The translations under genes were made by a program, and so were the position numbers. This document shows, piece by piece, positions 6,016 to 6,394 of a stretch of 6,394 nucleotides of DNA. This DNA is from Aquirhabdus sp. (GTDB taxonomy: Bacteria; Pseudomonadota; Gammaproteobacteria; Pseudomonadales; Moraxellaceae). How positions within the stretch are numbered: position 1 is the first letter of the stretch; the number at the start of each line of letters is the position of its first letter. The DNA is taken from positions 1-6,394 of the forward strand of contig JASLFQ010000204.1 in NCBI GenBank assembly GCA_030150595.1, read 5' to 3'. A model generated the notes under the pieces. The model was not told where the DNA came from and searched no databases. It saw nothing but the letters and a program-made list of their open reading frames with translations.

Positions 6016-6394
6016 ATGGCATTAGCAACACGACAACGGATGAGCGCCGAATCGCGACGCGATCAAATTCTGGATGTAACACGTCAGGTTGTTGATGCCG
6101 AAGGTTTTCATGCCGCTAGCATTGAACGCATCGCGCAAGAATGTGGGATCACCCGTACGCTTATTTATCAGCAATTTGGCAGTTTGTCAGGCATGTTGGT
6201 GGCGATGGTTGATCGAGAGTTTCAACATGCAACCGCAGGTTTCATGCTCGCCGTGCAACGACAGCCGCCAAGTGACAAAGAGAAATTTACGGTCGCTTTA
6301 GCGGGAATGCTTGATGCTGTGGATGCCGCACCTGCAACTTGGCGTATGTTCCTCATGCCACCAGAGGGCGGGCCGCCAGAGTTGTTTGAACGAC
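6016..6394 (+). CDS. TetR-family transcriptional regulator, 3' end cut by window edge
   Basis: The visible 126 residues hold a complete TetR_N DNA-binding domain. SRRDQILDVTRQVVDAEGFH (13-32) is helix 1. ASIERIAQECGITRTLIYQQ (34-53) is the helix-turn-helix, and FGSLSGMLVAMVDREF (54-69) is the following helix. The C-terminal ligand and dimer domain has only begun, with about 60-80 residues missing, so no ligand can be suggested. ATG 6016 is preferred, with GAG 6 nt upstream. An in-frame GTG at 5968 would add 16 residues ahead of the usual TetR start but has no ribosome site. It is divergent from the MpaB/Lcp-like oxygenase gene, with about 220 bp between the starts and a dyad cluster in the gap. 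This suggests a repressor of itself and perhaps of the oxygenase. TetR-type control of an lcp gene has been described in Gordonia, which makes the pairing reasonable but not proven. Confidence 0.93.
   Translation, partial: MALATRQRMSAESRRDQILDVTRQVVDAEGFHAASIERIAQECGITRTLIYQQFGSLSGMLVAMVDREFQHATAGFMLAVQRQPPSDKEKFTVALAGMLDAVDAAPATWRMFLMPPEGGPPELFER

Overview
The window looks like an ordinary chromosomal stretch of a proteobacterium, most likely a gammaproteobacterium. Base composition is roughly balanced, intergenic gaps are short, Shine-Dalgarno sites are strong, and the regulators are typical AraC and TetR types. A Moraxellaceae-like host is possible, but that is only an impression from protein style. 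I see no RNA gene, CRISPR array, insertion sequence or phage gene.

Layout from left to right. (1) Bases 1-1818, minus strand: most of a SPINDLY/OGT-type (GT41) glycosyltransferase with N-terminal TPR-like helices; its C-terminus lies outside the window. (2) Bases 1902-2084, plus strand: the decayed tail of a PRC-barrel protein gene with two in-frame stops, followed by an intact rho-independent terminator usable from both sides. (3) Bases 2182-3372, minus strand: a tight two-gene operon encoding an NTF2/SnoaL-like protein and then a crotonase-fold enoyl-CoA hydratase/isomerase. (4) Bases 3485-4411, plus strand, divergent from that operon: an AraC-family regulator whose frame is intact except for one TAA codon in the sensor domain, at the place where the family normally has the Asp of its Gly-Asp pair. 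(5) Bases 4563-5795, minus strand, convergent with the regulator: an MpaB/latex-clearing-protein family (DUF2236) putative haem oxygenase. (6) Bases 6016-6394, plus strand, divergent from the oxygenase: the start of a TetR-family regulator preceded by a nested set of inverted repeats that overlap a good -10 element.

Two local regulator-enzyme pairs can be inferred. One is the AraC-type regulator with the NTF2-like/enoyl-CoA hydratase operon; here the enzymes look functional and the regulator looks broken. The other is the TetR-type regulator with the MpaB/Lcp-like oxygenase, where a dyad operator in the shared upstream region suggests autoregulation and control of the oxygenase. The glycosyltransferase appears unrelated to either pair. 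I found no clearly new multi-gene system. The points most worth a second look are the single nonsense codon in the AraC gene, the dyad cluster before the TetR gene, the residue pattern of the oxygenase, and a Cys in place of a usual His in the glycosyltransferase.
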